64,000 nucleotides of DNA, taken from the NCBI RefSeq assembly GCF_002783505.1, contig NZ_PFGL01000022.1, forward strand, positions 1 through 64,000, in the 5' to 3' direction. The notes beneath the pieces were generated by a model. It was not told the origin of the DNA and did no database searches. It saw only the letters and a list, made by a program, of their open reading frames with translations. Source of the DNA: Shewanella sp. CG12_big_fil_rev_8_21_14_0_65_47_15 (lineage in GTDB: Bacteria > Pseudomonadota > Gammaproteobacteria > Enterobacterales > Shewanellaceae). This document shows, in pieces, positions 62,542 through 64,000 of the stretch; position 1 is the stretch's first letter, and the number at the start of each line of letters is the position of its first letter. A program made the translations under genes and the position numbers.

Positions 62542-63720
62542 ATGACATTTGATCCCCAAGCCCTTTTACTGATTAAGTTTATCTGTCTGCTCACTGGCAC
62601 AGCAGCCATTGCATGGGGGCTTATCGCGCAACCGTTAAAAATAGCCCCCAAAGCCAGCATGCGTTTTTCGCTCGGGAACCTCTTTGTCTTGCTGGGCATA
62701 ATACTCAACACCCAACGCACAGAAGCTGCGAATTATTTTTTCTGGTTTTGGTCCGATATTTTGATTTTATTGGGGTTTCTCATGTTGCGCTGGGGTACAC
62801 AGTATCTCTTTCGGCTCCAACACAGTACAAAATTTGATATCGCTGCCCTCGCAATCACAGCAGTATTGATGTTACTCGTTCCCCCTGACGTTAGCTCTGA
62901 ACGAATCCTCGCCAGCTTATTCTCTGCCAATGCGGCCCTCTCTTTTATCCTGTTGACTAAGGATAATTACCTAGCCACTAAGCGTGATACGGGAAATAGA
63001 GTCGCAACTGCAATGGTGTTGCCTTTAATTGCCATGGCAGTGGTTTTTATCATCCGCTTTTTTATCGCACTCCTATCGCCAGAAAAAGCCCCGATATTTA
63101 TCGCTATGCACACCCAAGCAGCCATTCCTGTACTCTGGTTTTACGTATTCCTCGCCCTTGTGATCAATATTGTGATGATAGGCAACGCACTGACACGCTT
63201 AGTCAGCAAGATCCGAATTCTGGCCGAGCGCGATCAGCTGACGGGTCTCTGGAATCGGCGGGCAATGCAAAAGATGTTGAAAAACACCCATCAGCGCTGG
63301 CTTAGGAACAACGAACCTTACAGCATGGTCCTATTAGACCTAGACCATTTTAAAGATATTAATGATCAATACGGCCACGATGCTGGGGATCTCGCCCTGC
63401 TCACAGCGGCCAGATTATTTGGAACTGTATTGAGGGAAAACGATGCCCTCTGCCGCCATGGTGGAGAGGAGTTTTTAGTGTTATTACCCGCAACCGATGC
63501 CCCCTCGGCTAGGATAGTTGCCGATAAACTACATAAAATCCTCAGGGAAAATCCACTCCACTGGCAAGGAAGAGAGATCAATCTTTACGCTAGTTTAGGC
63601 TATGCCACCATCTACCACGGATGCCAGCCAGATCAGCTACTTATTCAAGCCGATCAGGCCATGTACCACGCTAAATTGGCGGGGCGTGACCGTATCTGCC
63701 AAGCCAACATCATTGAATAG
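62542..63720 (+). CDS. Membrane diguanylate cyclase
   Basis: A 392-residue protein with about six membrane helices (residues 5-215) that form an unnamed sensor, and a C-terminal GGDEF domain (about 225-390). The motif is GGEEF (G307-F311), the active variant, with an I-site RxxD (REND) before it. It should make cyclic di-GMP in response to a membrane signal. Ribosome site is weak. The third cyclase of this window. Confidence 0.9.
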   Translation: MTFDPQALLLIKFICLLTGTAAIAWGLIAQPLKIAPKASMRFSLGNLFVLLGIILNTQRTEAANYFFWFWSDILILLGFLMLRWGTQYLFRLQHSTKFDIAALAITAVLMLLVPPDVSSERILASLFSANAALSFILLTKDNYLATKRDTGNRVATAMVLPLIAMAVVFIIRFFIALLSPEKAPIFIAMHTQAAIPVLWFYVFLALVINIVMIGNALTRLVSKIRILAERDQLTGLWNRRAMQKMLKNTHQRWLRNNEPYSMVLLDLDHFKDINDQYGHDAGDLALLTAARLFGTVLRENDALCRHGGEEFLVLLPATDAPSARIVADKLHKILRENPLHWQGREINLYASLGYATIYHGCQPDQLLIQADQAMYHAKLAGRDRICQANIIE

Positions 63721-63724
63721 AGTA

Positions 63725-64000
63725 TTATCTATCGGGCCAAGCTAAGGCATTGGGCTCTCGCCACACCTCGAGCGCAGCAGTCACAGGCTCGCTGCTAAAT
63801 AGTGCTCCCTGCAGAGGCATATCGAGGTAGGCATAATCCCGCCGTCCACCGATAGCGTCACAGTAGCTAAAATGCAAACTGTAGGCGTGCAGATAACAAC
63901 GATCGGCCCTTTCACCACCATAGAGGTCGTCACCCAAAATGGGCACAGCTAAACTTGCCAAGGCTACCCTCAACTGATGGGTTTTACCCGAATGGGGTTT
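63725..64000 (-). CDS. RluA-type pseudouridine synthase, C-terminal part (cut by window end)
   Basis: The minus-strand frame is open to the window edge and reads HSGKTHQLRVALASLAVPILGDDLYGG, the end of the RluA-family catalytic domain. It makes pseudouridine in RNA. The N-terminal part with the catalytic Asp lies beyond 64000. It starts outside, so its length is unknown. Confidence 0.85.
   Translation of the reverse strand, partial: KPHSGKTHQLRVALASLAVPILGDDLYGGERADRCYLHAYSLHFSYCDAIGGRRDYAYLDMPLQGALFSSEPVTAALEVWREPNALAWPDR

Overview
This window looks like a Gammaproteobacterium of the genus Shewanella. The basis is gene content and order: a methylcitrate operon using AcnD/PrpF instead of PrpD, a GntR-type regulator beside it, a large sensor-GGDEF-EAL protein followed by ilvE, the dsbA/srkA/selO neighbourhood, a speF-potE-porin cluster, DUF2986 and Pmp3-type small proteins, and integron-type attC sites. 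This is recognition from memory of families and synteny; no search was run.

Layout. 1-845: an orphan polymorphic-toxin tip (YwqJ-type deaminase fragment) overlapping a likely immunity gene, next to a 28-bp tandem repeat. 846-1357: no convincing gene, but several nested inverted repeats. 1358-5962: a GAF-GGDEF cyclase, the YifB/ComM AAA+ ATPase and two tandem PlsC/YihG-like acyltransferases. 5963-14300: the propionate (2-methylcitrate) operon, with three palindromic GntR operators, the regulator, prpB, prpC, acnD, prpF and a second PrpB-like lyase, closed by a strong terminator. 14301-22576: a two-component-propeller/PAS/GGDEF/EAL protein, ilvE, a RidA protein and an NhaC-type antiporter. 22756-34659: mostly housekeeping and envelope genes (zapB, dsbA, srkA, selO, a DsrE protein, ygbA, a YSC84 protein, an acyltransferase-3 protein, and a secreted protein with an HEXXH motif).

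34660-40666 is the inducible ornithine decarboxylase locus: an unannotated 34-codon leader ORF that matches the SpeFL ornithine-sensing arrest peptide, then speF, potE and a porin. 40873-47075 carries ygiQ, a MAPEG protein, a ThrE-type exporter and an Omp85-like outer-membrane protein. 47340-49562 is a small cluster of integron cassettes without an integrase: three minus-strand genes (HEPN-type, Abi_C/HEPN-type and HNH endonuclease) separated by attC sites. I infer a cassette-borne phage-defence cluster.

50241-56778 holds a DUF1203 protein, a dicarboxylate/amino-acid symporter, a kynureninase-like enzyme next to a PrnB/IDO-like haem protein, a divergent Dcu-type transporter and a TetR regulator. 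The TetR gene is divergent from an MBL-fold hydrolase and shares a palindromic operator with it. The end of the window (58220-64000) has a hypothetical gene, an M23 peptidase, DUF2986, a Fur-box-preceded TonB-dependent receptor, a Pmp3-family small membrane protein, a membrane GGDEF protein and the C-terminal part of an RluA-type pseudouridine synthase cut by the window edge.

The most interesting items are the SpeFL leader, the attC-bounded defence cassettes, the orphan deaminase toxin/immunity pair, and the PrnB-like plus kynureninase-like pair.
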